Of a stretch of 64,000 nt of DNA, positions 15,752 through 26,110 are shown in pieces. Both the position numbers and the translations under genes were made by a program. Position 1 is the first letter of the stretch, and every line of letters begins with the position of its first letter. Location of the stretch: the NCBI RefSeq assembly GCF_008801405.1, contig NZ_VZPV01000001.1, positions 1,426,001-1,490,000 on the forward strand, given 5' to 3'. This stretch comes from Ralstonia insidiosa (GTDB lineage: Bacteria; Pseudomonadota; Gammaproteobacteria; Burkholderiales; Burkholderiaceae). The notes under the pieces are model-generated. The model was given only the letters and a program-made list of their open reading frames with translations, searched no databases and was not told the origin of the DNA.

Positions 15752-16410
15752 GCGCCGAAGCAACCACCCAATTCAAGCGCTGGACGCGCGACCAGATCGC
15801 CACCCGCGTGGCGCGCGATATTCCCGATGGCTCCATCGTCAACCTCGGTATCGGCCTGCCGACGCTGGTGGCCAACCAGTTGCCTGCCGATCGCGAGATC
15901 ATCCTGCACACCGAAAACGGTTTGCTCGGCATGGGCCCGGCACCCGCACCCGGTGACGAGGATGAAGACCTCATCAATGCGGGTAAGCAGCCCATCACCA
16001 TCAAGCCTGGCGCGTCCTTCTTCCATCACGCCGATTCGTTTGCCATGATGCGAGGCGGCCATCTCGACTATTGCGTGCTCGGCGGCTTCCAGGTGTCGGC
16101 CACGGGTGATCTGGCCAACTGGCACACCGGTGCACCAGATGCGATTCCGGCCGTAGGCGGGGCAATGGATCTGGCCATCGGAGCCAAGCGGGTCTTTGTG
16201 ATGATGGAGCACCAGACCAAGCAGGGCGACAGCAAGATCGTGCAAGCGTGCACGTACCCGCTGACGGGCGTCGGCTGTGTCGATACCATCTACACCGACC
16301 TTGCCGTGATCGACATCACGCCCGAGGGGCTGGTGGTGCGCGAGATGGCCGACGGCCTCGATTTTGAGTCGCTGCAGACGCTGACGGCCGCGCCGCTGCG
16401 TCGTTCATAA
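15748..16410 (+). CDS. pcaJ: 3-oxoadipate CoA-transferase subunit B
   Basis: Beta subunit, 220 residues, translationally coupled to pcaI. IVNLGIGLPTLVANQLP followed by IILHTENGLLGMGPAP contains the ENGLLG motif with the catalytic glutamate that forms the CoA thioester intermediate. FHHADSFAMMRGGHLDYCVLGGFQV and the QTKQGDSKIVQACTYPLTG blocks are also conserved. Forms the active enzyme with PcaI. Confidence 0.93.
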   Translation: MSAEATTQFKRWTRDQIATRVARDIPDGSIVNLGIGLPTLVANQLPADREIILHTENGLLGMGPAPAPGDEDEDLINAGKQPITIKPGASFFHHADSFAMMRGGHLDYCVLGGFQVSATGDLANWHTGAPDAIPAVGGAMDLAIGAKRVFVMMEHQTKQGDSKIVQACTYPLTGVGCVDTIYTDLAVIDITPEGLVVREMADGLDFESLQTLTAAPLRRS

Positions 16411-16437
16411 CGCATACATTACTGGAGACAAACCACC

Positions 16438-17640
<1,203 letters not shown>

Positions 17641-17647
17641 TATCGCC

Positions 17648-19009
17648 ATGACCAGCGGATTGTTCGATCGCGCGTTCTCCACGCCGGCCATGCTGGCGGT
17701 GTGGTCTGACGGGGCCACCGTGCGTGCGATGCTCGACGTAGAGGCGGCGCTTGCGCAGGCCGAAGGTGCGGTCGGCGTGATTCCGGCGGAAGCCGTCGCG
17801 CCGATTCGCGCGGTATGCGCTAAAGCGACGCTGGATCTGGAGGCACTTGGCGATGCGGCTGCCAGTGCGGGCAATCTCGCCATTCCACTGGTCAAGCAAC
17901 TAACTGCCGCCGTCGCGCAGCACGACGAACACGCTGCACGCTACGTGCATTGGGGCGCCACCAGCCAGGACATCATCGACACCGGCCTGATGCTGCAGTG
18001 GAAGCAATCGGCCGCGTTGATCGAGGTGGATTTGCAGAAGCTGGCCGATGCGCTGGCCGCGTTGGCGCAGCGCCATCGCAACACACCGATGGTGGCGCGC
18101 ACATGGCTGCAGCAGGCCCTGCCGACAACGTTCGGCCGCAAGGTCGCAGGCTGGTTGGAGGCGGTGCACCGCACGCAGGATCGCTTTGCCGCGTTGCGTG
18201 CGCATGTGCCGGCGCTGCAGTTTGGTGGCGCGGCGGGCACGCTCGCCAGCCTGGGTGAGCACGGCCGCGCTGTGGCGCAGGCGCTGGCGCATGAGCTTGA
18301 TTTGCCGCTGCCCACGCTGTCGTGGCATGGCGAGCAGGATCGTGTGGCCGACATCGGTACGACGCTCGCACTGTTGACTGGCACGCTGGGACATTTCGCC
18401 CGCGATCTCTCATTGATGATGCAGACCGAGGTGGGCGAAGTTGCCGAGCCATCGGGTGCGGGGAAGGGCGGTTCTTCCACCATGCCGCACAAGCGCAACC
18501 CAGTTGGCTGTGCGACGGTGCTGGCTGCGGCCACGCGCATGCCCGGACTGGCGAGCACGCTGTTGTCTGCGCTGCCGCAGGAGCACGAGCGCGCGCTCGG
18601 CGGCTGGCAGGCGCAGTGGGCGACGCTGCGCGAGATGGTGTGCCTGGCCGCAGGCGCACTCGACCGCATGCGCGACATCGCCGAAGGCCTGCATGTCGAT
18701 GCAGCACGTATGCGCGCCAATCTCGATCTCACACATGGCCTGATCCTCGGTGAGGCTGTGATGTTGGCACTGGGTGCAGACCTTGGCCGCCTGCAAGCGC
18801 ACCACGTGGTGGAAGCCGCCAGCCGCAAGGCCGTACAAGACAACCGAACACTGCGCGACGTGCTGGCCCAAGACGCCGACGTCCTGCGCATCTGGGGCAG
18901 CGCCACGCCGCAACGGCTCGACGCGCTGCTCGATCCCACACACTACCTTGGCGACGCGGGCGCCGCTGTCGATCGCGTGCTGGCCGAGCACGCTCGCCGC
19001 CACCCCTGA
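17648..19009 (+). CDS. pcaB: 3-carboxy-cis,cis-muconate cycloisomerase
   Basis: Enzyme of the protocatechuate branch that lactonises 3-carboxy-cis,cis-muconate; member of the fumarase/aspartase superfamily. 453 residues from the ATG at 17648 (MTSGLFDRAFSTPAMLAVWSD). Conserved blocks: YVHWGATSQDIIDTG, and the superfamily signature GKGGSSTMPHKRNP near residue 280 with the flexible-loop Ser. QLTAAVAQHDEHAA is also typical of PcaB. The gene order after pcaF is as in other Burkholderiales. Confidence 0.93.
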   Translation: MTSGLFDRAFSTPAMLAVWSDGATVRAMLDVEAALAQAEGAVGVIPAEAVAPIRAVCAKATLDLEALGDAAASAGNLAIPLVKQLTAAVAQHDEHAARYVHWGATSQDIIDTGLMLQWKQSAALIEVDLQKLADALAALAQRHRNTPMVARTWLQQALPTTFGRKVAGWLEAVHRTQDRFAALRAHVPALQFGGAAGTLASLGEHGRAVAQALAHELDLPLPTLSWHGEQDRVADIGTTLALLTGTLGHFARDLSLMMQTEVGEVAEPSGAGKGGSSTMPHKRNPVGCATVLAAATRMPGLASTLLSALPQEHERALGGWQAQWATLREMVCLAAGALDRMRDIAEGLHVDAARMRANLDLTHGLILGEAVMLALGADLGRLQAHHVVEAASRKAVQDNRTLRDVLAQDADVLRIWGSATPQRLDALLDPTHYLGDAGAAVDRVLAEHARRHP

Positions 19010-19031
19010 ACAAGACATCCACGGAGACGCC

Positions 19032-19844
19032 ATGCCCTGGCTAGAACACGACAACGTCCGCCTGTATCACGAATTTGACGCCCCCCACGATACGAGCAAG
19101 CCGGTGCTGGTGCTGTCCAACTCGCTGGGCACCAACCTCGGCATGTGGGCGCCGCAGCTCGATGCATTGCGCAAGCATTTCCGTGTGCTGCGCTATGACC
19201 AACGGGGCCACGGCCAGACAAGCGTGCCGGAAGCGCCGTTCGGCGTCGCGCAGCTCGGTGGCGATGTGCTCGCACTGCTGGATCACTACGATATTGATCT
19301 GGCGCTGTTCTGCGGCCTGTCGATGGGCGGGCTGACGGGCCTGTGGCTGGCTGCGAATCACGGCGAGCGCTTCCCGCGCATGGTGGTGAGCAACACCGCG
19401 GCGCTGATCGGCACGCAGCAAAGCTGGAACACGCGCATCGCCCAGGTGGAGCAAGGCGGCATGGCCAGCGTGACCGAAACGGTGCTGGAGCGCTGGTTCA
19501 CGCAGGGCTATCGCGACGCCGCGCCGGGCCGCGTCGACATCGTCAAAGCGATGCTGTTGTCCACGCCCGACGCTGGCTACAACGGCAACTGCGGTGCGAT
19601 TCGCGATGCGGACCTGCGTGCGCAACTGCCGAACATCCGCGTGCCGATGCTGGTGATTGGCGGCACGCACGACATTTCCACGCCCGCCGCGCAGACCAAG
19701 CTCATCGCCGATGGCGTGCCGGGCGCGCAGTACGTGGAGCTTTCCGCCGGCCACCTCGCCAACTGGGAGCAGGCTGACGGCTACACTGAAGCGCTGGTCA
19801 GCTTCCTCACAACGGGCGTTGTGCGCGAGGCTACCCATGGATGA
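19032..19844 (+). CDS. pcaD: 3-oxoadipate enol-lactonase
   Basis: An alpha/beta-hydrolase of 270 residues which opens beta-ketoadipate enol-lactone. The nucleophile elbow CGLSMGG carries the serine near residue 98; the acid is in the GGTHDISTP segment and the catalytic His in SAGHLANWEQ. The oxyanion region LSNSLGTNLGMWAPQ is characteristic of PcaD. The ATG at 19032 follows GGAGACGCC. Its 3' end overlaps pcaC by eight bases. Separate pcaD and pcaC, rather than a fused pcaL, are seen here. Confidence 0.93.
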   Translation: MPWLEHDNVRLYHEFDAPHDTSKPVLVLSNSLGTNLGMWAPQLDALRKHFRVLRYDQRGHGQTSVPEAPFGVAQLGGDVLALLDHYDIDLALFCGLSMGGLTGLWLAANHGERFPRMVVSNTAALIGTQQSWNTRIAQVEQGGMASVTETVLERWFTQGYRDAAPGRVDIVKAMLLSTPDAGYNGNCGAIRDADLRAQLPNIRVPMLVIGGTHDISTPAAQTKLIADGVPGAQYVELSAGHLANWEQADGYTEALVSFLTTGVVREATHG

Positions 19845-20232
19845 TCGCGAACGCCATGCCGCCGGCATGCAGGTGCGCCGCGCCGTGTTGGGCGATGCCC
19901 ATGTCGACCGTGCCAACGCTGCACAGACCGACCTCACCGCGCCGTTTCAGGACCTGATCACGCGCTATGCCTGGGGTGAGATCTGGACGCGCCCCGGCTT
20001 GCCGCGCCACACGCGCAGCCTGTTGACGATCGCGATGATGGTGGCGCTGGGCTGCGACGGCGAGCTACGTCTGCACCTGCGCGCCGCCTCCAATAACGGT
20101 GTCACACGCGACGAGATTCAGGAGACACTGTTGCAGACTGCCATCTATTGCGGTGTACCGGCCGCCAACCACGCCTTCCACCTCGCGCAGACCGTGTTTG
20201 CCGAGATGGACGCGGAAGCCGCCGGCAAGTAG
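19837..20232 (+). CDS. pcaC: 4-carboxymuconolactone decarboxylase
   Basis: A 131-residue AhpD-like helical protein which decarboxylates 4-carboxymuconolactone to beta-ketoadipate enol-lactone, the substrate of PcaD. DLITRYAWGEIWTRPGLPRHTRSLLTIAMMVALG and LRAASNNGVTRDEIQETLLQTAIYCGVPAANHAF are the typical family blocks. The ATG at 19837 overlaps the end of pcaD. The first enzyme of the branch, protocatechuate 3,4-dioxygenase (pcaHG), is not in the window, so it must be encoded elsewhere. Confidence 0.93.
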   Translation: MDDRERHAAGMQVRRAVLGDAHVDRANAAQTDLTAPFQDLITRYAWGEIWTRPGLPRHTRSLLTIAMMVALGCDGELRLHLRAASNNGVTRDEIQETLLQTAIYCGVPAANHAFHLAQTVFAEMDAEAAGK

Positions 20233-20318
20233 GACAGTTCGTCTCGGGGGAGACGCCACGCAACACAGACCGGGCAAACTGGCCGCCGAGCCAGAACAGA
20301 CCCCAAGGAGGAGACCCC

Positions 20319-21188
20319 ATGCTCAGTGCATTGGGTGTGTTGTTTGACGGGCTGGCCTACGGCAGCCTGCTGTTCCTGATCAGCATCGGCCTGTCGGTCA
20401 CGATGGGCCTGATGAACTTCATCAACCTTGCGCACGGCGCGTTTGCCATGGCGGGCGGCTACGTGTGTGTGGTGTTGATGAACCGACTCGGCGTGCCGTT
20501 CCTGGCGACGCTACCCATTGCTTTCCTTGTCACCGCGGCCATCGGGTTTGTGCTGGAGCGCACGCTGTACCGGCGGCTCTATCGTGCGAGTCCGCTGGAT
20601 CAGGTGCTGTTCTCCATCGCACTCGTGTTTATGGCGATGGCAGGGGCGACCTATGTCTGGGGACCGGCGCAGCAGCCGGTTGAGTTGCCGGAGGTGCTGC
20701 GCGGGCAACTGAGCGTATTCGGCAGCGCGCTGGAGGTCGGGCGCTATCGGCTCTTCCTGATCGGCGTGGTGATCGTGCTGACGGTGCTGTTGGCCTGGCT
20801 GATCGAACGCACGCGCTTTGGTGCACAGGTGCGGGCGTCGGTGGACAACCAACAGGCCTCCGCCGGGCTGGGCATCAACGTGAGCCTGGTGTTCTCTGTC
20901 ACGTTTGCACTGGGCTCCGGGTTGGCGGGTTTGGGTGGCGGCTTGGGCATCGACGTGCTCGGGCTCGATCCGTCGTTCCCGATCAAGTACATGGTGTACT
21001 TCCTGCTTGTGGTCGCGGTGGGGGGCGCGGGCTCCATCAAGGGGACGTTGTTGGCGGCGCTGGTGCTGGGCGTGTTCGACGTGGCAGGTAAGTACTACGT
21101 GCCGGAGATCGGCGCGTTTGTCATCTACGGGTTGATGGTGGTGCTGCTCGTGCTGTTTCCGAGCGGCCTGCTGGGGAGGCGCGCATGA
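20319..21188 (+). CDS. branched-chain-type ABC transporter permease (LivH-like)
   Basis: A 289-residue inner membrane permease of the LivH family, with a strong AAGGAGGAG ribosome binding site. LFDGLAYGSLLFLISIGLSVTMGLMNFINLAHGAFAMAGGY is the conserved N-terminal block and QASAGLGINVSLVFSVTFALGSGLAGLGGGLG the ATPase contact loop. It lies 86 bases after pcaC on the same strand and probably on the same or a linked transcript; the four transporter genes overlap one another. Context points to import of an aromatic acid rather than leucine/isoleucine/valine. Confidence 0.9.
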   Translation: MLSALGVLFDGLAYGSLLFLISIGLSVTMGLMNFINLAHGAFAMAGGYVCVVLMNRLGVPFLATLPIAFLVTAAIGFVLERTLYRRLYRASPLDQVLFSIALVFMAMAGATYVWGPAQQPVELPEVLRGQLSVFGSALEVGRYRLFLIGVVIVLTVLLAWLIERTRFGAQVRASVDNQQASAGLGINVSLVFSVTFALGSGLAGLGGGLGIDVLGLDPSFPIKYMVYFLLVVAVGGAGSIKGTLLAALVLGVFDVAGKYYVPEIGAFVIYGLMVVLLVLFPSGLLGRRA

Positions 21189-22219
21189 GCGTGCTGCAAC
21201 AGTTGATGCGTGCCTCACAGCCCGCAGAGTCCACACGGGTGCACGGCTTGCCCGATGCGCGCTGGTCGGCGCTGGAGATGGCATTCTGGTGCGTGCCGAT
21301 CGCCGTGTTCTTCCTCTTTCCGGACTACCTGGTCTTCGGCAGCCAGGTGCTGATCGTGGGGCTGTTTGCGCTGTCGCTTGACCTGGTGCTCGGCTACGCG
21401 GGCATTGTGTCGCTGGGGCATGCAGGCTTCTTCGGGCTGGGCGCTTATACGGCAGGGCTGCTGGCGGCGCATGGCTGGGGTGAGCCGTTGACGGGGTTAG
21501 GCGCCGCCGCCATCGTCGCTGCGCTGGGGGGCTTCTGCGTGAGCTTCCTTGTCGTGCGCGGGCAGGATCTGACGCGGTTGATGGTCACGCTCGGTATTGG
21601 CCTGATGCTGTATGAAGCGGCCAACAAGATGGCATTCCTGACGGGCGGCGTCGATGGCCTCTCAGGCGTGACGATGAACAACCTGCTCGGTACCTTCGAG
21701 TTTGATCTGGCGGGCCGCACGGCCTACATCTACAGCCTTGTTGTGCTGTTTGCGGTGTTCGTGCTGCTGCGCAGGCTGGTGCGCTCGCCATTCGGGCTGT
21801 CGCTGCGCGGCATTCAGCAGGGGCCCAAACGGATGCCGGCGATTGGCGCCAACGTGCGCATGCGCCTAGTGGTTGCGTTCACGGTAAGCGCCGCGATTGC
21901 CGGTGTCGCCGGTGGGCTGCTCGCGCAGACTACGCAGTTTGTCGGGCTGGATTCGCTGGGCTTCTCGCGCTCGGCCGAGCTGCTGATCATGTTGGTGCTG
22001 GGCGGCGCGGGCCGGCTGTATGGCGCGCTGATCGGCGCGGCGGTGTTCATGGTGGCGCAGGACGTGCTCTCCGGTATCAACCCGGTCTACTGGCAGTTCT
22101 GGATTGGGCTGCTGCTGATGGTGATCGTGCTGTTTGCACGCGGTGGTCTGCTGGGTGGGCTGGAGGCGGCGGTTTCCGCCCTCAAGGCCTGGCGTGCCCG
22201 CAAAGGCGGTGCCGCATGA
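21185..22219 (+). CDS. branched-chain-type ABC transporter permease (LivM-like)
   Basis: The second permease, 344 residues, with overlapping start at 21185 (ATGA). Eight to ten hydrophobic segments; LDLVLGYAGIVSLGHAGFFGLGAYTAGLLAA is the LivM signature, and IQQGPKRMPAIGANVRMRLVVAFTVSAAIAGVAGGLLAQT the ATPase-contacting loop. Forms a heterodimer with the LivH-like permease. Confidence 0.9.
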   Translation: MSVLQQLMRASQPAESTRVHGLPDARWSALEMAFWCVPIAVFFLFPDYLVFGSQVLIVGLFALSLDLVLGYAGIVSLGHAGFFGLGAYTAGLLAAHGWGEPLTGLGAAAIVAALGGFCVSFLVVRGQDLTRLMVTLGIGLMLYEAANKMAFLTGGVDGLSGVTMNNLLGTFEFDLAGRTAYIYSLVVLFAVFVLLRRLVRSPFGLSLRGIQQGPKRMPAIGANVRMRLVVAFTVSAAIAGVAGGLLAQTTQFVGLDSLGFSRSAELLIMLVLGGAGRLYGALIGAAVFMVAQDVLSGINPVYWQFWIGLLLMVIVLFARGGLLGGLEAAVSALKAWRARKGGAA

Positions 22220-22989
22220 ACGCGCCGACGATACATCCCACGCCAATGCTTAGCACGCGCGGTTTGTCCAAACGCTGGGGCGGCTTTCATGCCAACTCAG
22301 ATATCTCGTTGTCGTTCGCGCCAGGAGCACGCCACGCGCTGATCGGCCCCAACGGTGCGGGCAAGACGACCTTCATCAATCTGTTGACCGGCGCGTTTGC
22401 ACCCACCTCTGGACAGGTGTTGCTGGGCGATGAAGACATCACGCGCCTGCCCGCGCATCGGCGCGTCAAGCGCGGCATCACGCGTACGTTCCAGATCAAC
22501 ACGTTGTTCCCGGGGCTGACGGTATTGGAATCCGTGATGCTCGCCATCTTCGAGCGCACGGGCGTTGCGTGGCAATGGCATCGCACGGTTGCCGCACACA
22601 AGGAGGCGCGCGACGAAGCCATGGCGCTGCTGTGTCGCCTGCAGCTAGGCGCCGATGCGTTGGCACAAACGCATGCGTTGCCGTATGGCAAACAGCGGCT
22701 GGTGGAGATTGCGCTCGCGCTGGCCACGCAGCCGCGCATCTTGTTGCTTGACGAGCCCGCCGCCGGCATCCCGGCGGGGGAGAGCGCTGAACTGTTCGAG
22801 GTGATCGCCAGCCTGCCGCGCGACATCACCATCCTCTTCATCGAGCACGACATGAACCTCGTCTTCCGCTTTGCCGAGCGGATCAGCGTGCTGGTGGCCG
22901 GCCGCGTGCTGACTGAAGGCACGCCGCAGGAGATCGCCGCCGACCCACGCGTGCGCGAGGTCTACCTCGGGGAGGCTGAACATGCCTGA
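22216..22989 (+). CDS. branched-chain-type ABC transporter ATPase (LivG-like)
   Basis: A 257-residue ATPase overlapping the permease stop. Walker A GPNGAGKTT (residues 44-52), Q-loop TFQINTLFPGLTV, Walker B ILLLDEP and the switch His in FIEHDMNLVF are intact. The ABC signature reads LPYGKQR instead of the usual LSYGxQR, a normal LivG variation. It overlaps the next ATPase by eight bases. Pairs with LivF in an asymmetric ATPase dimer. Confidence 0.9.
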   Translation: MNAPTIHPTPMLSTRGLSKRWGGFHANSDISLSFAPGARHALIGPNGAGKTTFINLLTGAFAPTSGQVLLGDEDITRLPAHRRVKRGITRTFQINTLFPGLTVLESVMLAIFERTGVAWQWHRTVAAHKEARDEAMALLCRLQLGADALAQTHALPYGKQRLVEIALALATQPRILLLDEPAAGIPAGESAELFEVIASLPRDITILFIEHDMNLVFRFAERISVLVAGRVLTEGTPQEIAADPRVREVYLGEAEHA

Positions 22990-23683
22990 GTTGCTCGCGT
23001 TTGAGAACGTGACGGCCGGCTACGGCAACGCCATCGTGCTCGATGATGTGTCATTCACGCTGGAAGCGGGCGGCAGCCTTGCGCTGCTGGGTCGTAATGG
23101 CGTTGGCAAAACCACGCTGCTAAGCACGCTGATGGGCTTCACGCGTCTGCATGGTGGACGCATCCGCTGGCAAGGTACGGACATCGGCAAGGTGGCACCG
23201 CACCGCCGCGCGCGGGCAGGCCTTGGCTGGGTGCCGCAGGAGCGGTGGATGTTTCCGTCGCTGACGGTGGAAGAACATCTGACTGCCGTCGCACGGCCCG
23301 GCGCCTGGGATGTCGCGCGCGTGTACAAGACGTTCCCGCGTTTGCAGGAGCGGCGCCGCAATCTCGGCAATCAGCTGTCGGGCGGTGAGCAGCAGATGGT
23401 CGCCATCGCCCGCGCGCTGATGACGAATCCTGCACTGCTGTTGCTGGATGAGCCGATGGAAGGTCTCGCGCCGATCATCGTGCAGGAGCTCGGCCGCGCC
23501 ATCCGTGCGCTGGTGGACGAGGGCGGCATGGCGGTGATTGTGGTGGAGCAGCATGCGCGCCTGGCGCTGGAGTTGACGCAGCGTGCACTGGTGCTCGATC
23601 GCGGGCGCATCGTCCACGCATCGAGCAGCGCCGATCTGCTTGCCGACAAGCCGCTGTTGCAGCGGCTTGTGGCAGTCGCCTGA
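22982..23683 (+). CDS. branched-chain-type ABC transporter ATPase (LivF-like)
   Basis: A 233-residue ATPase, last plus-strand gene of the cluster. Walker A GRNGVGKTT (residues 37-45), ABC signature LSGGEQQM, Walker B LLLLDEP followed by MEGLAPIIVQEL, and VVEQHARLALELTQRALVL, all typical of LivF. The binding protein of this transporter is convergent, 20 bases away. Confidence 0.9.
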   Translation: MPELLAFENVTAGYGNAIVLDDVSFTLEAGGSLALLGRNGVGKTTLLSTLMGFTRLHGGRIRWQGTDIGKVAPHRRARAGLGWVPQERWMFPSLTVEEHLTAVARPGAWDVARVYKTFPRLQERRRNLGNQLSGGEQQMVAIARALMTNPALLLLDEPMEGLAPIIVQELGRAIRALVDEGGMAVIVVEQHARLALELTQRALVLDRGRIVHASSSADLLADKPLLQRLVAVA

Positions 23684-23703
23684 GGCGGAAGACTGAATGC
23701 GGC

Positions 23704-24873
23704 TTACTTGCCCGGGTCCTTCACGTCGGCAAACTTGTCGAATTCGACGTTGTACAGCTCGTTGCCGACCTTCTCCACCTTGCGGATGTAGACGGTTTGC
23801 ACCACATCGCGGGTGGCGGGGTCGATGGTGATTGGTCCACGCGGGCTATCGATCTTCATGCCCTTGAAGGCGGCCATCGCCTTCTCTCCATCGATCTTGC
23901 CGCCGAGCTTGTTGATCACGTCATAGATCGCGCTGATGCCGTCGTACGCGGCCACCGCCATGAAGTTGGGGCGGCCTGCACCGGGGTTGGCGTCGGCAAA
24001 GGCCTTCAGGAACGTCTTGTTCTGCGGCGAGTCGTGCGCCGCCGAGTAGTGGAACGACGTGATCACGCCCAGCGTCGAATCGCCCATTGCTGGCAGCACG
24101 TGGTCATCCGTCAGGTCACCCGTGGCGATGACCTTGATGCCGGCCTGCGCCAGCCCGCGTTCACGGAAGCCCTTCATGAACGCCACGCCTTGCTCGCCGG
24201 CCGGCAGGAAGACGAACACGGCCTGCGGCTTGGTGTCTTTCACGCGCTGGATGAACGGCGCGAACTCCGGATTGCGCAGCGGTACGCGCACGGCTTCCAC
24301 CACCTGGCCGCCGCCTGCGGTGAAGGTCTGCTTGAAGGCATTCTCCGCGTCGATGCCGGGCGCGTAGTCGGCCACCACAGTCGCCACCTGCTTGATGCCG
24401 TTCTTCAGTGCCCACGAGGCGATCGGCGCGGAGATTTGCGGCAGTGTCATCGACACGCGCGTCACGTAATCCGACTTGGTGGTGATGGACGACGACGCAG
24501 CGTTGAAGATCACCATTGGCTTCTTGGCCTGCTGCGCGATGGGCGTCACGGCCAGCGCTTCCGGCGTGAGGCCGAAGCCGGCCAGGAAATCGACCTTGTC
24601 ACGTACGACCAATTCCTGTGCGAGCCGCTTGGCGACATCCGGCACCGGGCCTGTCGTGTCCTTCATGATGATCTGCACCTGACGCCCACCGGCAGTGGTG
24701 CCATGCAGCTTCTGATACGCCTTGATGCCGTCTTCCATCTGCTTGCCATAGTCGGCGAAGGGACCGGAGAAGGGCGCAATCAGGCCGATCTTGATTGGCT
24801 CATCCGCGAAGGCGGGCAACGCGGTCATCAACGCACCAGCAACGGCAGTCAGCAGCAGCACACGACGTTTCAT
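23704..24873 (-). CDS. branched-chain-type ABC transporter binding protein, probably for an aromatic acid
   Basis: A 389-residue periplasmic binding protein (Peripla_BP_6). Start at 24873 (KRRVLLLTAVAGALMTALPAFA signal peptide, cleavage before DEPIKIG). PIKIGLIAPFSGPFADYGKQMEDGIKAYQ, GFGLTPEALAVTPIAQQAKKPMVIFNAASSSIT and YDGISAIYDVINKLGGKIDG follow the family. It converges with livF and has its own promoter region. Upstream, at 24964-24997, are two sites nearly the same as those before pcaI and with the same spacing, so it is likely induced by the same IclR protein. This links the transporter to protocatechuate or 4-hydroxybenzoate uptake; the ligand is inferred from context. Confidence 0.85.
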   Translation of the reverse strand: MKRRVLLLTAVAGALMTALPAFADEPIKIGLIAPFSGPFADYGKQMEDGIKAYQKLHGTTAGGRQVQIIMKDTTGPVPDVAKRLAQELVVRDKVDFLAGFGLTPEALAVTPIAQQAKKPMVIFNAASSSITTKSDYVTRVSMTLPQISAPIASWALKNGIKQVATVVADYAPGIDAENAFKQTFTAGGGQVVEAVRVPLRNPEFAPFIQRVKDTKPQAVFVFLPAGEQGVAFMKGFRERGLAQAGIKVIATGDLTDDHVLPAMGDSTLGVITSFHYSAAHDSPQNKTFLKAFADANPGAGRPNFMAVAAYDGISAIYDVINKLGGKIDGEKAMAAFKGMKIDSPRGPITIDPATRDVVQTVYIRKVEKVGNELYNVEFDKFADVKDPGK

Positions 24874-24963
24874 GAAGGTCTCCAAAGGTTGATCGGCAAG
24901 CGTGGGCCGGACACTCGGGGCAGTGGCGTCGCCTGCGCGTGGCGACGATCCTAAAGGCTTCGT

Positions 24964-24997
24964 GTTCGCATTGCAACCGAGTGTTCGTATAGTGAAC
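24964..24997 (-). promoter_or_regulatory. paired PcaR-type operator upstream of the transporter binding protein
   Basis: GTTCGCATTGCAACC (24964-24978) and GTTCGTATAGTGAAC (24983-24997), read on the plus strand, are two near-palindromes 19 bases start to start with a 4-base spacer. The second differs from the pcaI-proximal site GTTCGTATATCGAAC at two positions only. The pair lies about 90 bases before the binding protein start. Confidence 0.68.
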
Positions 24998-25013
24998 GCG
25001 CGTCGTAAGGTCG

Positions 25014-25991
25014 CTACTTGGTGTGCTTGCGCTTGGCCGGTGCATGACCGGGCTCGCGCCATTCGTCGGCCTCGTCGTTGAACAGCGATGCCACCAGCGC
25101 GCGGAACCATTGGCTGCGTGCATCGTTGTGGAACTTGCGGTGCCAGTGCTGCTTGAGGTCGAAACTGGGCAACTCCAGCGGTGGCTCCATGACGCGGATG
25201 TTGGCGTGTGATTGCATGAACGACAGGCCTACCGCATGCGGCACCGTGGCAATCAAGTCCGTGCGCGCCAGGATGAACGGAATGCTCATGAAGTGCGGCG
25301 TGAGTAGTGTCGGTGTCCGGCGGATGCGCTTGCGCTCCAGAAAGCGCTCGTACAACTCCTGGCTGCGTCCTTCCGCACGCACCACGGCATGGCCGTACTC
25401 CAGGAACTGCGCCATCGACAGCTTGGTGTTGCCGCCGCGCGTGACCGGGTGGTCCGCCCGCACGATGCACGTGAAGTAGTGCGTGAACAGCCGCTGCTGG
25501 AAGAAGTTGTTCTTCTTCAGGTCAGGAAAGTAGCCCACGGCCAGATCGAGCGCGCCGGTCTCCAGCGCACGCTCGATCTGTGCCGGTGGAAGCGACACGG
25601 ACTGCACCGAGGCCCCGGGTGCCTCTCGCGCCATCGCCTCGATAATGCGGGGCAGGAACACCATCTCGCCCACGTCCGACAGGGCAATCGAAAACAGGTG
25701 CGTGGTGGTGGCCGGATCGAACGCGCTCGTCTCCAGAATGCCCTGCTGTACGCGGGCCAGCACATCCCGTGCGGCGGGAATGAGCGCCAGCGCGCGCGGT
25801 GTCGGTTCCATGCCGCGCGAGGTGCGCACGAACAGCGGGTCATCGAACACCGTGCGCAGCTTGGCCAGCGCCGTGCTCACGCCTGGCTGGCTCATGCCGA
25901 GCTGCTGTGCGGCCATGCTCACGCTGCGTGCGTCGTGCAGTGCCAGCAGGATCGGCAGCAGGTTCAGGTCAAAGTCGGGCAGCGTGGACAT
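25014..25991 (-). CDS. LysR-family regulator divergent from pobA
   Basis: A 325-residue LysR protein. The start at 25991 gives the usual N-terminal DNA-binding domain: FDLNLLPILLALHDARSVSMAAQQLGMSQPGVSTALAKLRTVFDDPLFVRTSRGMEPTPRA. The effector domain (from about residue 90) includes FSIALSDVGEMVFLPRIIEAM and LDLAVGYFPDLKKNNFFQQRLFTHYFTCIVRADHP, similar to NahR/NodD/DntR-like members that sense aromatic compounds. It is divergent from pobA with a 19-base palindrome in between, so it probably activates pobA in response to 4-hydroxybenzoate. In many pseudomonads PobR is AraC- or IclR-type, so this is a different solution. Confidence 0.85.
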   Translation of the reverse strand: MSTLPDFDLNLLPILLALHDARSVSMAAQQLGMSQPGVSTALAKLRTVFDDPLFVRTSRGMEPTPRALALIPAARDVLARVQQGILETSAFDPATTTHLFSIALSDVGEMVFLPRIIEAMAREAPGASVQSVSLPPAQIERALETGALDLAVGYFPDLKKNNFFQQRLFTHYFTCIVRADHPVTRGGNTKLSMAQFLEYGHAVVRAEGRSQELYERFLERKRIRRTPTLLTPHFMSIPFILARTDLIATVPHAVGLSFMQSHANIRVMEPPLELPSFDLKQHWHRKFHNDARSQWFRALVASLFNDEADEWREPGHAPAKRKHTK

Positions 25992-26012
25992 GGCACTCAC
26001 ACTATCGGAATG

Positions 26013-26031
26013 GGCGATAAAGTTTATCGCC
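26013..26031. promoter_or_regulatory. 19-base palindrome between LysR gene and pobA
   Basis: GGCGATAAA (26013-26021) and TTTATCGCC (26023-26031) form a perfect inverted repeat around one base. It contains TAAAGTTTA, and a second imperfect repeat GATAT...GATATC (26032-26052) follows. Location midway between divergent starts fits a LysR recognition/activation site. Confidence 0.65.
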
Positions 26032-26110
26032 GATATTGCATTGTGCGATATCAGGGTGCGGGCCAACAATGCTTGCCAGAACGATTTCAATCCGTCTGGA
26101 GACAACCACC

